From contig JABDPP010000399.1 in assembly GCA_013042765.1 (NCBI GenBank), positions 1-5,868 on the forward strand: a stretch of DNA of 5,868 bases. Reading direction: 5' to 3'. The position numbers and the translations under genes are program-made. Below are positions 1 to 5,868 of the stretch, one piece after another; position 1 is the stretch's first letter; the number at the start of each line of letters is the position of its first letter. Under the pieces are notes generated by a model, which was not told the origin of the DNA, did not search any database, and worked only from the letters and a program-made list of their open reading frames with translations. This DNA comes from Litoreibacter sp. GTDB taxonomy: Bacteria > Pseudomonadota > Alphaproteobacteria > Rhodobacterales > Rhodobacteraceae.

Positions 1-1
1 C

Positions 2-871
2 ACCGACGCGCTGCAGACCCATATCAACCCCGACACCGGGCGGGTGCACACCTCCTACTCGATCGCAGGGGCCAATACCGGCAGGCTCGCTTCGACCGAT
101 CCGAACCTCCAGAACATTCCCGTCCGCACAGAGGAAGGCCGCCGCATCCGCGAGGCGTTCGTTGCCGAAGAGGGCAATGTCCTGATCAGCCTCGATTATT
201 CACAGATCGAGTTGCGGATCCTTGCCCATATCGCGGGGATCGACGCGCTGAAGCAGGCTTTCCGCCAGGGGCAAGACATCCATGCGATGACGGCGTCGGA
301 GATGTTCGATGTGCCGCTCGACGAAATGACGCCGGAGATCCGGCGGCAGGCCAAGGCGATCAACTTCGGTGTGATTTACGGCATCTCCGGCTTCGGGCTG
401 GCGCGCAATCTGCGCATTCCCCGAGCCGAGGCACAGGCCTTCATCGATCGCTATTTCGAGCGTTTCCCCGGCATTCGCACCTACATGGACGATACCACCG
501 CTTTCGCAAAGGAGAACGGCTACGTTCAGACCCTGTTCGGACGCAAGATCCACACGCCCGAGATCAATGCCAAGGGTCCCGGTGCCGGTTTTGCCAAGCG
601 CGCTGCGATCAACGCTCCGATTCAGGGCACCGCGGCAGACGTCATCCGGCGCGCGATGATCCGCATGCCGGATGCGATTGCGGATCTGCCGGCGCGCATG
701 CTGTTGCAGGTACATGACGAACTGATTTTCGAGGTGCCGGAAGACAGCGTCGAAGAGACGATCGACCGGGTGCGCGATGTCATGGAAAACGCATCTGATC
801 CGGCCGTCAGGCTTGATGTTCCGCTTGTTGTTGATGCCGGTCAGGGATCGAATTGGGCTGAGGCGCATTAA
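2..871 (+). CDS. polA: DNA polymerase I, C-terminal polymerase domain (5' truncated by window edge)
   Basis: This is the last 289 residues of family A DNA polymerase I, which fills gaps in DNA repair and replaces RNA primers on the lagging strand. The frame is open from base 2, so the GTG at 44 is an internal Val and not a start. Polymerase motif A (DYSQIELR) is at 194-217. Motif B, the O-helix RRQAKAINFGVIYG, is at 341-382 and carries the Arg, Lys, Phe and Tyr equivalent to E. coli R754, K758, F762 and Y766. Motif C (VHDE) is at 710-721. Together these supply both catalytic Asp residues and the dNTP-binding helix. The Phe in the O-helix is the usual form that discriminates against dideoxynucleotides. 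The protein ends SNWAEAH, like the NWDQAH end of E. coli Pol I, so the C-terminus is complete. The 5'-nuclease and 3'-5' exonuclease regions lie outside the window and cannot be judged. The last 65 bp overlap the convergent DUF2798 gene. Confidence 0.97.
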   Translation, partial: TDALQTHINPDTGRVHTSYSIAGANTGRLASTDPNLQNIPVRTEEGRRIREAFVAEEGNVLISLDYSQIELRILAHIAGIDALKQAFRQGQDIHAMTASEMFDVPLDEMTPEIRRQAKAINFGVIYGISGFGLARNLRIPRAEAQAFIDRYFERFPGIRTYMDDTTAFAKENGYVQTLFGRKIHTPEINAKGPGAGFAKRAAINAPIQGTAADVIRRAMIRMPDAIADLPARMLLQVHDELIFEVPEDSVEETIDRVRDVMENASDPAVRLDVPLVVDAGQGSNWAEAH

Positions 872-1100
872 GCGGGCAGTTGCAGGCCCGGTACACGTTC
901 TTTCGTAGAAGTGGACCGACCACCACCAGAACGGCAAAGGCCACGGGCCATGCGAAAACCCAGCCTCCGAACCACACATGCATGAAGGCACTGGACAGGC
1001 CCGCCGCCTTGTAGGTCACCAAACCGCAGACGAGCGCGGACATGATGCCCGAGGCAAGTGCGGAGAAAATGATATGGGCGAGCATCGCGCGGGTGAACAT
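807..1100 (-). CDS. DUF2798-like small two-helix membrane protein
   Basis: This is a predicted 97-residue inner-membrane protein of unknown function. Two hydrophobic helices are visible at about residues 6-29 and 42-64, joined by a short loop containing Tyr30-Lys31. The second helix ends in a Gly-Pro then Arg-Lys (residues 62-67). The motif order SGxMSxLVxG, then F-x-x-x-W, then W-x-VAF resembles DUF2798 (PF11391); this assignment is from memory of the family. I chose the ATG at 1098-1100 because AAGGA sits 7 bases upstream of it. An upstream TTG at 1152-1154 would add 18 polar residues before the helices and is less likely. The family core usually ends soon after the second helix. Here a hydrophilic tail of roughly 30 residues follows, rich in Gln, Pro and Asn, and its last 21 residues are encoded antisense to the end of polA. 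It lies 117 bp downstream of the SDR gene on the same strand. No function is inferred. Confidence 0.8.
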   Translation of the reverse strand: MFTRAMLAHIIFSALASGIMSALVCGLVTYKAAGLSSAFMHVWFGGWVFAWPVAFAVLVVVGPLLRKNVYRACNCPLNAPQPNSIPDRHQQQAEHQA

Positions 1101-1107
1101 GGCGTGG

Positions 1108-1112
1108 TCCTT
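1108..1112 (-). promoter_or_regulatory. Ribosome binding site that decides the DUF2798 gene start
   Basis: On the minus strand AAGGA lies 7 bases before the ATG at 1098-1100, a normal Shine-Dalgarno distance. It supports that ATG over the longer TTG-initiated reading at 1154. Confidence 0.6.
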
Positions 1113-1217
1113 GGTTTTGCGACGCTCTTTGTAACAGGCTGACGCGGCCTTCAACAGTCCGTGAGCGAACGGGCCGTGTGCGCTGGTGAACGGCTCTGGG
1201 ACTCCGAACAGCTCGAT

Positions 1218-1916
1218 TCAGAAGCGTTCCACCCAAGGGCGCAAGGTGATTTCGTCACTCCAAGCCGAGCGGTCCTGCTGCGCGATCTGCACGTAGCTGC
1301 GCGCAATTGCATCTGGATCGAGCATGCTGTCAGGGCTCTCCGCGGGCTCTGTGCGTCCCGGATTTCGAATCGCGCCGTCAATATTCACCCAGGCCACATG
1401 GATCCCCTGCGGGTGCAGTTCGCGGGCCATGGCCTGCGCCAGCCCGCGCTGGGCAAATTTTCCCATCGCGAAGGTGGCGGATTGCGGAAATCCTTTAATG
1501 CCGGCGGAGGCGCCGGTGAACAGGATCGTGCCCTTCACGCCATTGACCGGGTCCTGCGCCTGCATGCGCCGTGCGGCCTGCTGGCCGGTGAGAAACGCCC
1601 CGAAGGCGGTGATCTCGACCGCCTCGCGAACCTCTTCGGGGTCCAGATCGGCGACCCCTCCGCGCACGCGCCGCGAGGGGTTGTAGATCGCCACGCGGAT
1701 CTCGCCGTCGATGGCGTCGAACAGGGCCGCGACGGAGGCCGGGTCAGCGCCATTACACTGCATCAGTCGGGCGCCGGTTCCTTCGGCCAATGCGCCCAGC
1801 TTGCCGGTGTCACGGGCCGCGAGCACGAGGTCATGGCCTTCCGCGGCAAAGGCCCGCGCGCAGGAGGCCGACAGCCCGTCACCGACACCAACGATTACCG
1901 TGATGGGTTTGCTCAT
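1218..1916 (-). CDS. SDR-fold protein with Phe in place of catalytic Tyr (SDR_c10-like)
   Basis: This 232-residue protein has the length and Rossmann layout of a short-chain dehydrogenase/reductase. Strand 1 plus glycine loop reads VGVGDGLS (residues 9-16), where the usual TGxxxGxG lacks the Thr and the last Gly is Ser16. The NNAG position is YNPS (78-81). The Ser of the active site is probably S137 in TGAS. The YxxxK motif reads FAMGK (149-153), so Lys153 is kept but the catalytic Tyr is Phe149. C-terminal to this, ELHPQGIHVAWVNIDGAI is the expected beta-6 region. The same combination (poor glycine motif, Phe for Tyr, Lys retained) is known in the SDR_c10 subgroup, so this is likely an inherited family trait and not a new lesion. 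Activity and substrate are unknown; cofactor binding remains plausible. The ATG at 1914-1916 has AGAGGA 7 bases upstream. The gene starts 30 bp after DUF1285 on the same strand and may be cotranscribed with it. Confidence 0.9.
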   Translation of the reverse strand: MSKPITVIVGVGDGLSASCARAFAAEGHDLVLAARDTGKLGALAEGTGARLMQCNGADPASVAALFDAIDGEIRVAIYNPSRRVRGGVADLDPEEVREAVEITAFGAFLTGQQAARRMQAQDPVNGVKGTILFTGASAGIKGFPQSATFAMGKFAQRGLAQAMARELHPQGIHVAWVNIDGAIRNPGRTEPAESPDSMLDPDAIARSYVQIAQQDRSAWSDEITLRPWVERF

Positions 1917-1923
1917 GGAATAA

Positions 1924-1929
1924 TCCTCT
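1924..1929 (-). promoter_or_regulatory. Ribosome binding site of the SDR gene
   Basis: AGAGGA on the minus strand sits 7 bases before the ATG at 1914-1916. It lies inside the 30 bp gap after DUF1285. No hairpin terminator is seen in that gap, which fits cotranscription. Confidence 0.6.
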
Positions 1930-1946
1930 TCTCCAAACTGTAGGTT

Positions 1947-2549
1947 TCAGTCGGACAGGTCAGCCGACGGAATAACGGGAAAGAAGACGCCAGACGACCA
2001 GAGGCCAAACCAGCTTTCCCCGTCATGGGTGTGATGGTTGCCGATATCGACCAGCCGGTAGAAACTCTTGCGGTCGATGAGGGCCTCGAGGTTTCGCCGG
2101 ACCAGGACGTAGGGCGAGGGCTCGCCAGTCTCGGGGTCGCGCATCACGCGGATCGGATGCTCAGGCCCCGCCGTGAAAGTGTCGCCGACATGGGTTTCAA
2201 ATTGCAGGGACTGCTCCTCGCCACTGCCTGACGCCTCGAAATCGATTGCGACGAAGGGCGCGTCGTCGACGGTGATTCCCACCTTCTCGACCGGAGTGAC
2301 CAGAAAATAGTCGTCGCTATCCTTCCGGATGATCGACGAAAACAGCTTCACCAGCCCGGGCCGCCCGATTGGTGTGCCGAGGTAGAACCACGTGCCATCT
2401 CGCGCAATCCGCATGTCCAGATCGCCGCAAAAGGGCGGATCCCACTTTTCCACCGGCGGAATCCCGCGCTTTGCGGCTTCCTGTGCGCTGGCTGCGAGGC
2501 TTTCCGCGGAAGGAAGCTCAAGCTTTCGTGCGCCGAGTGTTTTTGCCAT
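1947..2549 (-). CDS. DUF1285 domain-containing protein
   Basis: This 200-residue, probably cytosolic protein covers the whole DUF1285 family (PF06938); its biochemical role is unknown. The recognisable family blocks appear in order: PPVEKWDPPFCGDLDMRI (residues 31-48), DGTWFYLGTPIGRPGLVKLF (51-70), YFLVTPVEKVGITVDDAPFV (81-100) and VGDTFTAGPEHPIRV (121-135). The YVLVRRNLEALIDRKSFYRL block is at 147-166, and the C-terminal WSSGVFFPVIP block is at 184-194. There is no signal peptide or membrane segment. The short N-terminus is Ala- and Glu-rich and likely helical. The ATG at 2547-2549 has only a weak purine-rich ribosome binding site (GGCGGA about 9 bases upstream). The gene is the first of the minus-strand group and shares a 63 bp upstream region with the divergent MoxR operon, a proximity that suggests co-regulation but does not prove a shared function. 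Confidence 0.9.
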   Translation of the reverse strand: MAKTLGARKLELPSAESLAASAQEAAKRGIPPVEKWDPPFCGDLDMRIARDGTWFYLGTPIGRPGLVKLFSSIIRKDSDDYFLVTPVEKVGITVDDAPFVAIDFEASGSGEEQSLQFETHVGDTFTAGPEHPIRVMRDPETGEPSPYVLVRRNLEALIDRKSFYRLVDIGNHHTHDGESWFGLWSSGVFFPVIPSADLSD

Positions 2550-2612
2550 TCCACTGATCCGCCATATCTGCCTTTATAGGTATATTGATACAGGCCTTCA
2601 GGGAGAGTTGCC
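2550..2612. promoter_or_regulatory. Divergent promoter region between DUF1285 and the MoxR operon
   Basis: The 63 bp between the two divergent start codons is clearly more AT-rich in its centre (about 2571-2590) than the surrounding genes. On the plus strand TATATT at 2581-2586 could be a -10 box for the MoxR operon, though I see no good -35 at 17 bp spacing. On the minus strand TATAAA (complement of 2573-2578) could be a -10 for DUF1285, with CTGAAG (complement of 2596-2601) as a poor -35 at 17 bp. The MoxR ribosome binding site AGGGAGA is at 2600-2606, 6 bases before the ATG at 2613. The two candidate -10 boxes nearly touch, so the promoters would compete or be controlled together. The region's role is inferred from gene orientation; the boxes themselves are weak. 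Confidence 0.45.
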
Positions 2613-3620
2613 ATGGGTGAGAGCCAGGACCTCGTACACGATATCGAAGTGTTGGGCGAACAGCTTGCGCGGGCCCGAACAAGCATCGCGCAGAAAATCG
2701 TCGGCCAACAGGAGGTCGTGGACCTGTCCTTGGCGGCCTTGTTGTCGGGTGGCCATGCGCTGCTGATGGGCCTGCCGGGACTTGGTAAGACACTTCTCGT
2801 CGACACGCTTTCCACCGTAATGGGACTGAGCACCAACCGTGTCCAGTTCACGCCCGACCTGATGCCAGCTGATATTCTGGGCTCCGAGGTGCTTGAGACC
2901 TCCGATGACGGGACCCGCTCGTTTCGCTACATCGAGGGGCCGATTTTCGCCCAGCTGCTGATGGCCGACGAGATCAACCGAGCCTCGCCGCGGACCCAGT
3001 CGGCGCTGTTGCAGGCGATGCAGGAACGCTCGGTCTCGATTGCGGGGACGGATCACCCGCTGCCCGCCCCGTTTCATGTTCTGGCCACCCAAAACCCGAT
3101 CGAGCAGGAGGGCACCTATCCCTTGCCCGAAGCGCAGCTCGACCGGTTTCTGATCCAGATCAACGTCAACTATCCCGACCGCGAGACGGAGCGCGAGATC
3201 CTGCTGGCCACGACCGGCGCGTCCGAGGCCGCTGCAGAGACAGTGTTTACGCCCGAGCAACTGATCGCGGCTCAGAAACTGGTTCGCCGGATGCCCGTGG
3301 GCGATGCGGTGGTCGAGGCCATTCTCGATCTGGTGCGGGCTTGCCGCCCGACCGAGGAAGACGCCACAGATCTGGTGCGCGAAACCGTGTCCTGGGGCCC
3401 CGGTCCGCGAGCGGCGCAGGCTCTGATGCTGACGGTCCGCGCCAAGGCATTGCTTGAAGGTCGTCTGGCCCCGGCACTGGACGATGTGGCCGCGATGGCC
3501 GAACCGGTTCTGACGCACCGCATGGCGCTTTCCTTTGCAGCCCGTGCCGAGGGGCGCGTTTTGCATGACGTGATCGCTGATGTCGTCGAGAGCCTGAGAA
3601 CGAGGAAAGCCGCGGCTTGA
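2613..3620 (+). CDS. MoxR-family AAA+ ATPase
   Basis: This 335-residue AAA+ ATPase belongs to the MoxR family, whose members act as chaperone-like motors that assemble or activate partner complexes, usually with vWA-domain proteins. The ATPase core is complete. Walker A GLPGLGKT is at residues 53-60, Walker B LLMADE at 115-120 followed by INRASPRTQSALLQAMQE, sensor 1 ATQNP at 158-162, the arginine-finger region LDRF at 176-179, and the sensor 2 motif GPGPRA at 262-267. The N-terminal IVGQQEVVDLSLAALLSGGH is the usual entry helix before Walker A. The C-terminal lid helices run to residue about 328. Length and motif set match intact MoxR proteins, and there is no signal peptide or membrane segment. 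The ATG at 2613 is preceded by AGGGAGA at 6 bases. The stop overlaps the start of the DUF58 gene, which is the typical partner. I give no symbol because MoxR proper is the methanol-oxidation member and this is a different subfamily. Confidence 0.96.
   Translation: MGESQDLVHDIEVLGEQLARARTSIAQKIVGQQEVVDLSLAALLSGGHALLMGLPGLGKTLLVDTLSTVMGLSTNRVQFTPDLMPADILGSEVLETSDDGTRSFRYIEGPIFAQLLMADEINRASPRTQSALLQAMQERSVSIAGTDHPLPAPFHVLATQNPIEQEGTYPLPEAQLDRFLIQINVNYPDRETEREILLATTGASEAAAETVFTPEQLIAAQKLVRRMPVGDAVVEAILDLVRACRPTEEDATDLVRETVSWGPGPRAAQALMLTVRAKALLEGRLAPALDDVAAMAEPVLTHRMALSFAARAEGRVLHDVIADVVESLRTRKAAA
3602..3606 (+). promoter_or_regulatory. Ribosome binding site for the TTG start of the DUF58 gene
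   Basis: GAGGA lies within the end of the MoxR gene, 10 bases before the TTG at 3617. The TTG shares the bases TTGA with the MoxR stop codon. Position and overlap support TTG initiation by translational coupling, since the next in-frame Met is 37 codons later and would delete conserved DUF58 sequence. Confidence 0.55.
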
Positions 3621-4507
3621 ACCAGGACCCCGCAACCACACCTGCCCGTCTGAGGCACCGCGCGGAGGCCCATGCCGCCGCGTTCCCGGCCCTGCTGGCC
3701 GAGGCGGAGCACTTGGCCGCAACGGTCATGCTGGGCGAACATGGACGCAGGCGGGCGGGTATCGGTGACGAGTTCTGGCAATACCGCCCGGCGGAACATG
3801 GCGACGGGTTGCGCGACATTGATTGGCGGCGATCAGCCCGGTCCGATGCACATTTCGTGCGGCAAAAGGAGTGGCAGGCGGCGCAATCGGTTATGCTGTG
3901 GGTTGATGACGCCCGCTCGATGACCTTTACCGGAGGTCCGGACCGTCCCACCAAGGGGCACCGCGCCCGGGTCCTGGCGCTCTCGCTTTGCGTGCTCCTC
4001 AACCGGGCCGGCGAGCGGTTCGGGCTGGCCAATCACGACATGCCGCCCCGGCGCGGTGCGGCACAGCTGAACCGGTTGGCCATCGACCTGATGTCAGCAG
4101 GCGACAGCGCCGATTACGGCACGCCCAATGCGCGTGTGCTGCCGGCGGGCTCGCGCGCGGTGTTCCTGTCGGATTTCCTCGGCGATATCGCGGCGGTGGA
4201 AGAGGCATTGACCAGTTCTGCGGATCGTGGTGTCGAAGGTGCTCTGGTGCAGATTCTTGACCCGCACGAGGAAACCTTCCCCTTTGACGGGCGCACGGTC
4301 TTTGAAAGCATGACCGGCGCTGTCGAGTTTGAAACGCTGAAGGCCAATGCCCTGCGTGACGCCTATTTGGAGCGGCTGGCGGCGCGCAAACAGCAATTAC
4401 AGGAACTGACACAGCGCACCGGCTGGCGTTACACTTGCCATCACACGTCTAGCGGCGCGGTCAGCGCGCTGCTCTGGCTGTTCCAGTCCCTGGAGCGCGG
4501 AGTCTAG
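3617..4507 (+). CDS. DUF58 domain-containing protein, MoxR partner with vWA-like fold
   Basis: This 296-residue soluble protein is a DUF58 (PF01882) family member, the common genetic partner of MoxR ATPases. The family signature is clear: GEHGRRRAGIGDEFWQYR at residues 40-57, then the core block at 61-88, whose key parts are GDGLRDIDWRRSARSD and FVRQKEWQ. A vWA-like strand follows, SVMLWVDDARSM (91-102). The canonical metal-site motif DxSxS is here D97-x-A99-x-S101, so one Ser is Ala. A later strand AVFLSDFLGD (181-190) supplies the third acidic position. Unlike many DUF58 proteins there is no N-terminal membrane hairpin, so membrane attachment would have to come through the next gene's product. 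The TTG start overlaps the MoxR stop by 4 bp; starting at Met38 would cut the conserved AEAHAAAFPALLAEAEHLAATV region. The role as substrate or adaptor of the ATPase is inferred from family context. Confidence 0.92.
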   Translation: MNQDPATTPARLRHRAEAHAAAFPALLAEAEHLAATVMLGEHGRRRAGIGDEFWQYRPAEHGDGLRDIDWRRSARSDAHFVRQKEWQAAQSVMLWVDDARSMTFTGGPDRPTKGHRARVLALSLCVLLNRAGERFGLANHDMPPRRGAAQLNRLAIDLMSAGDSADYGTPNARVLPAGSRAVFLSDFLGDIAAVEEALTSSADRGVEGALVQILDPHEETFPFDGRTVFESMTGAVEFETLKANALRDAYLERLAARKQQLQELTQRTGWRYTCHHTSSGAVSALLWLFQSLERGV

Positions 4508-5868
4508 ATGTTTACGCTCGGATCTCTCGGCTTTGCGACACCGCTACTGCTGGTCACTCTGATCCTGCTGCCGGTGCTCTGGTGGCTGTTGCGGGCGGTG
4601 CCGCCTGCGCCGATTCGGCGACGGTTTCCCGGCGTGGCGCTGCTGTTGGGCCTCAAGGATGACGAGAGCCAGACCGACAAGACGCCGTGGTGGCTGTTGT
4701 TGTTGCGGATGCTGGCCATCGCGGCTTTCATCATCGGTTTTGCGGGGCCGGTTCTGAACCCTGATGCCCGCGAACGCGGCACGGGGCCGCTTTTAGTGGT
4801 CATGGATGCGAGCTGGGCCAGCGCCCGCGACTGGCCGTCCCGCGTGACTCGGGTGGAGTCGCTGCTGCGAGAGGCTGGCCGGGATGGCCGGGCCGTTGCC
4901 GTGGTGCCTATGACCGATTTGCCTGCGGGGGAGCTGACCTTTCAAACGGCCGACACCGCCTTGCGCAATCTTCCGGGGCTGAGCCCGCAGGCCTGGGCCG
5001 CGGATGCCGAGAGTGCCTCCGGCTGGATTGCGGAGATTGGCGATGCATCCTTTGAAACGGTCTGGATTTCCGATGGGCTGACCTCGGAGGCGAAGATGCT
5101 GGCCGCCGAGGCGTTGGCCACACGTGGGGCCGTCAAGGTTATTGAAAGCGACCGGGCCACCTTTGGCCTTCTGCCCTCCCGTTTCGAGGATGGCGCAATT
5201 GTCCTGAACGCGCTGCGGGCAATCGGGGCGGGCGAGCGTCAGGTCACGGTGTCCGCCATCGGTCCTGATCCGAACGGCCTCGAACAGGAGCTGGCGCGGG
5301 TCGAGCTGGAATTTGCAGCCGGAGAGACTGCCGCCGAGGCCCGGCTGAGCCTGCCGACGGAGCTTCGCAACCGGTTGCGCCGTTTCGAGATTTCCGGCCA
5401 GCGCAGTGCCGGGGCGGTAACGCTGACAGATGACGCGCTGAAACGGCGCGAGGTCGGGCTTCTGTCCGCCCGCACCGAGCAGGAGGAGCAGGAACTGCTC
5501 TCCCCGCTGCATTATCTGCGTCGTGCCCTGATCCCGTCAGCCGATATTATCGACACCGGGCTCGAGGAAATGCTGCTGGCCAGCCCCGACGTTGTGATCC
5601 TCGCTGATGTGGCCACCCTGAGCGAACTTGAAACCGCTCAACTCACCGCATGGGTCGAAGACGGTGGCATGTTGGTGCGTTTTGCCGGACCGCGCACCGC
5701 TGGCGTCGAGTTCGCGCCGGACGATCCGCTGATGCCTGTGCGCCTGCGTGTCGGCGGGCGCAGCATTGGCGGTGCCATGAGCTGGGGCGAGCCGAAGGCC
5801 CTGCGGCCGTTCACCCGCGAAAGCCCGTTTTTCGGCCTGCCGGTGCCAGACGATGTCGAGGTCACTTC
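4508..5868 (+). CDS. BatA-like / DUF4159-type membrane protein (3' truncated by window edge)
   Basis: The frame is open from the ATG at 4508 to the right edge, giving 453 residues of what is probably a protein of around 900. The N-terminus is a BatA-type membrane hairpin: helix 1 at about residues 8-29, then a basic segment PIRRRFPG (35-42), then helix 2 at about 61-82 starting WWLLLLRMLA. A vWA-like strand follows, PLLVVMDASWAS (94-105), with D100-x-S102-x-A104 in place of DxSxS and a later ISDG (187-190). Residues about 332-396 form a second Rossmann/GATase1-like block containing SPDVVILADVATLS (359-372) and WVEDGGMLVRFAGPR (382-396), typical of the large alphaproteobacterial DUF4159 proteins. 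The DUF4159 domain itself would lie beyond the edge, so that part of the name is inferred. The ATG directly follows the DUF58 stop with no gap; GGAG at 4499-4502 is its ribosome binding site. It is the likely membrane anchor of the MoxR-DUF58 assembly. Confidence 0.85.
   Translation, partial: MFTLGSLGFATPLLLVTLILLPVLWWLLRAVPPAPIRRRFPGVALLLGLKDDESQTDKTPWWLLLLRMLAIAAFIIGFAGPVLNPDARERGTGPLLVVMDASWASARDWPSRVTRVESLLREAGRDGRAVAVVPMTDLPAGELTFQTADTALRNLPGLSPQAWAADAESASGWIAEIGDASFETVWISDGLTSEAKMLAAEALATRGAVKVIESDRATFGLLPSRFEDGAIVLNALRAIGAGERQVTVSAIGPDPNGLEQELARVELEFAAGETAAEARLSLPTELRNRLRRFEISGQRSAGAVTLTDDALKRREVGLLSARTEQEEQELLSPLHYLRRALIPSADIIDTGLEEMLLASPDVVILADVATLSELETAQLTAWVEDGGMLVRFAGPRTAGVEFAPDDPLMPVRLRVGGRSIGGAMSWGEPKALRPFTRESPFFGLPVPDDVEVT

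Noticed and set aside
44..46. GTG as a start codon for a short 275-residue polymerase
   Set aside because: The frame is open and matches Pol I (for example INPDTGR) upstream of the GTG, so it is an internal Val in a gene cut by the window edge.
200..991. A 263-codon minus-strand open frame opposite polA
   Set aside because: It lies antisense to strongly conserved polymerase motifs A, B and C, and its translation resembles no family I recognise.
1101..1217. Possible promoter or terminator in the gap between the SDR and DUF2798 genes
   Set aside because: On the minus strand TTGAAG and TACAAA are present but only 15 bp apart, and a GCCGT/ACGGC inverted repeat has a 12-base loop and no T run. 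Apart from the ribosome binding site, nothing here is convincing.
1161..1943. A 260-codon plus-strand open frame opposite the SDR gene
   Set aside because: The minus-strand SDR has a good ribosome binding site, correct length and family motifs. The opposite frame is low in recognisable structure and fits a GC-rich shadow.
2598..3722. A 374-codon minus-strand open frame opposite the MoxR gene
   Set aside because: It is antisense to a full, motif-complete ATPase. Its translation is rich in Arg, Gly, Gln and His with no recognisable fold, as expected from the complement of GC-rich codons with few stop codons.
4793..5512. A 239-codon minus-strand open frame opposite the BatA-like gene
   Set aside because: The plus frame is continuous and shows membrane helices and family blocks. 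The minus frame is Gly/Gln/Arg-rich shadow sequence.

Overview
This GC-rich window looks like an ordinary chromosomal segment of an alphaproteobacterium, most likely from the Rhodobacterales/Roseobacter side. The evidence is protein-family resemblance (alphaproteobacterial-type Pol I, DUF1285, and a MoxR / DUF58 / BatA-like large membrane protein cluster) plus GC-rich codon use. No database search was possible, so the genus is not assigned. Six full or partial genes on two strands and one further small gene fill almost the whole window. I see no tRNA, rRNA, CRISPR array, insertion sequence or prophage gene.

Left part (1-1100): the 3' third of polA (DNA polymerase I, plus strand) runs in from the left edge and ends at 871 with a complete polymerase active site. 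It converges tail-to-tail with a small two-helix membrane protein of the DUF2798 type on the minus strand. The two reading frames overlap by 65 bp, so there is no intergenic terminator between them.

Middle part (1218-2549, minus strand): DUF1285 is followed 30 bp downstream by an SDR-fold protein whose catalytic Tyr is Phe and whose glycine-rich motif is incomplete. The DUF2798 gene lies a further 117 bp downstream with its own ribosome binding site. The first two could be one transcript; the third may or may not be part of it.

Right part (2613-end, plus strand): a tightly packed operon starts from a 63 bp divergent intergenic region shared with DUF1285. It encodes a MoxR-family AAA+ ATPase, then a DUF58 protein with a vWA-like fold (TTG start overlapping the moxR-type stop by 4 bp), then a large membrane-anchored BatA / DUF4159-type protein whose ATG directly abuts the previous stop and which runs off the right edge. 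MoxR ATPases typically work as chaperones or assembly factors with vWA-domain partners. Here the ATPase, a soluble partner and a membrane partner are made in near-fixed order from coupled genes, which suggests an envelope-associated complex. Both partner proteins appear to have incomplete metal-binding (MIDAS) motifs.

I did not find a convincing undescribed system. The points most worth a second look are the catalytically atypical SDR, the incomplete MIDAS motifs of the MoxR partners, and the antisense overlap of polA with the DUF2798 gene.
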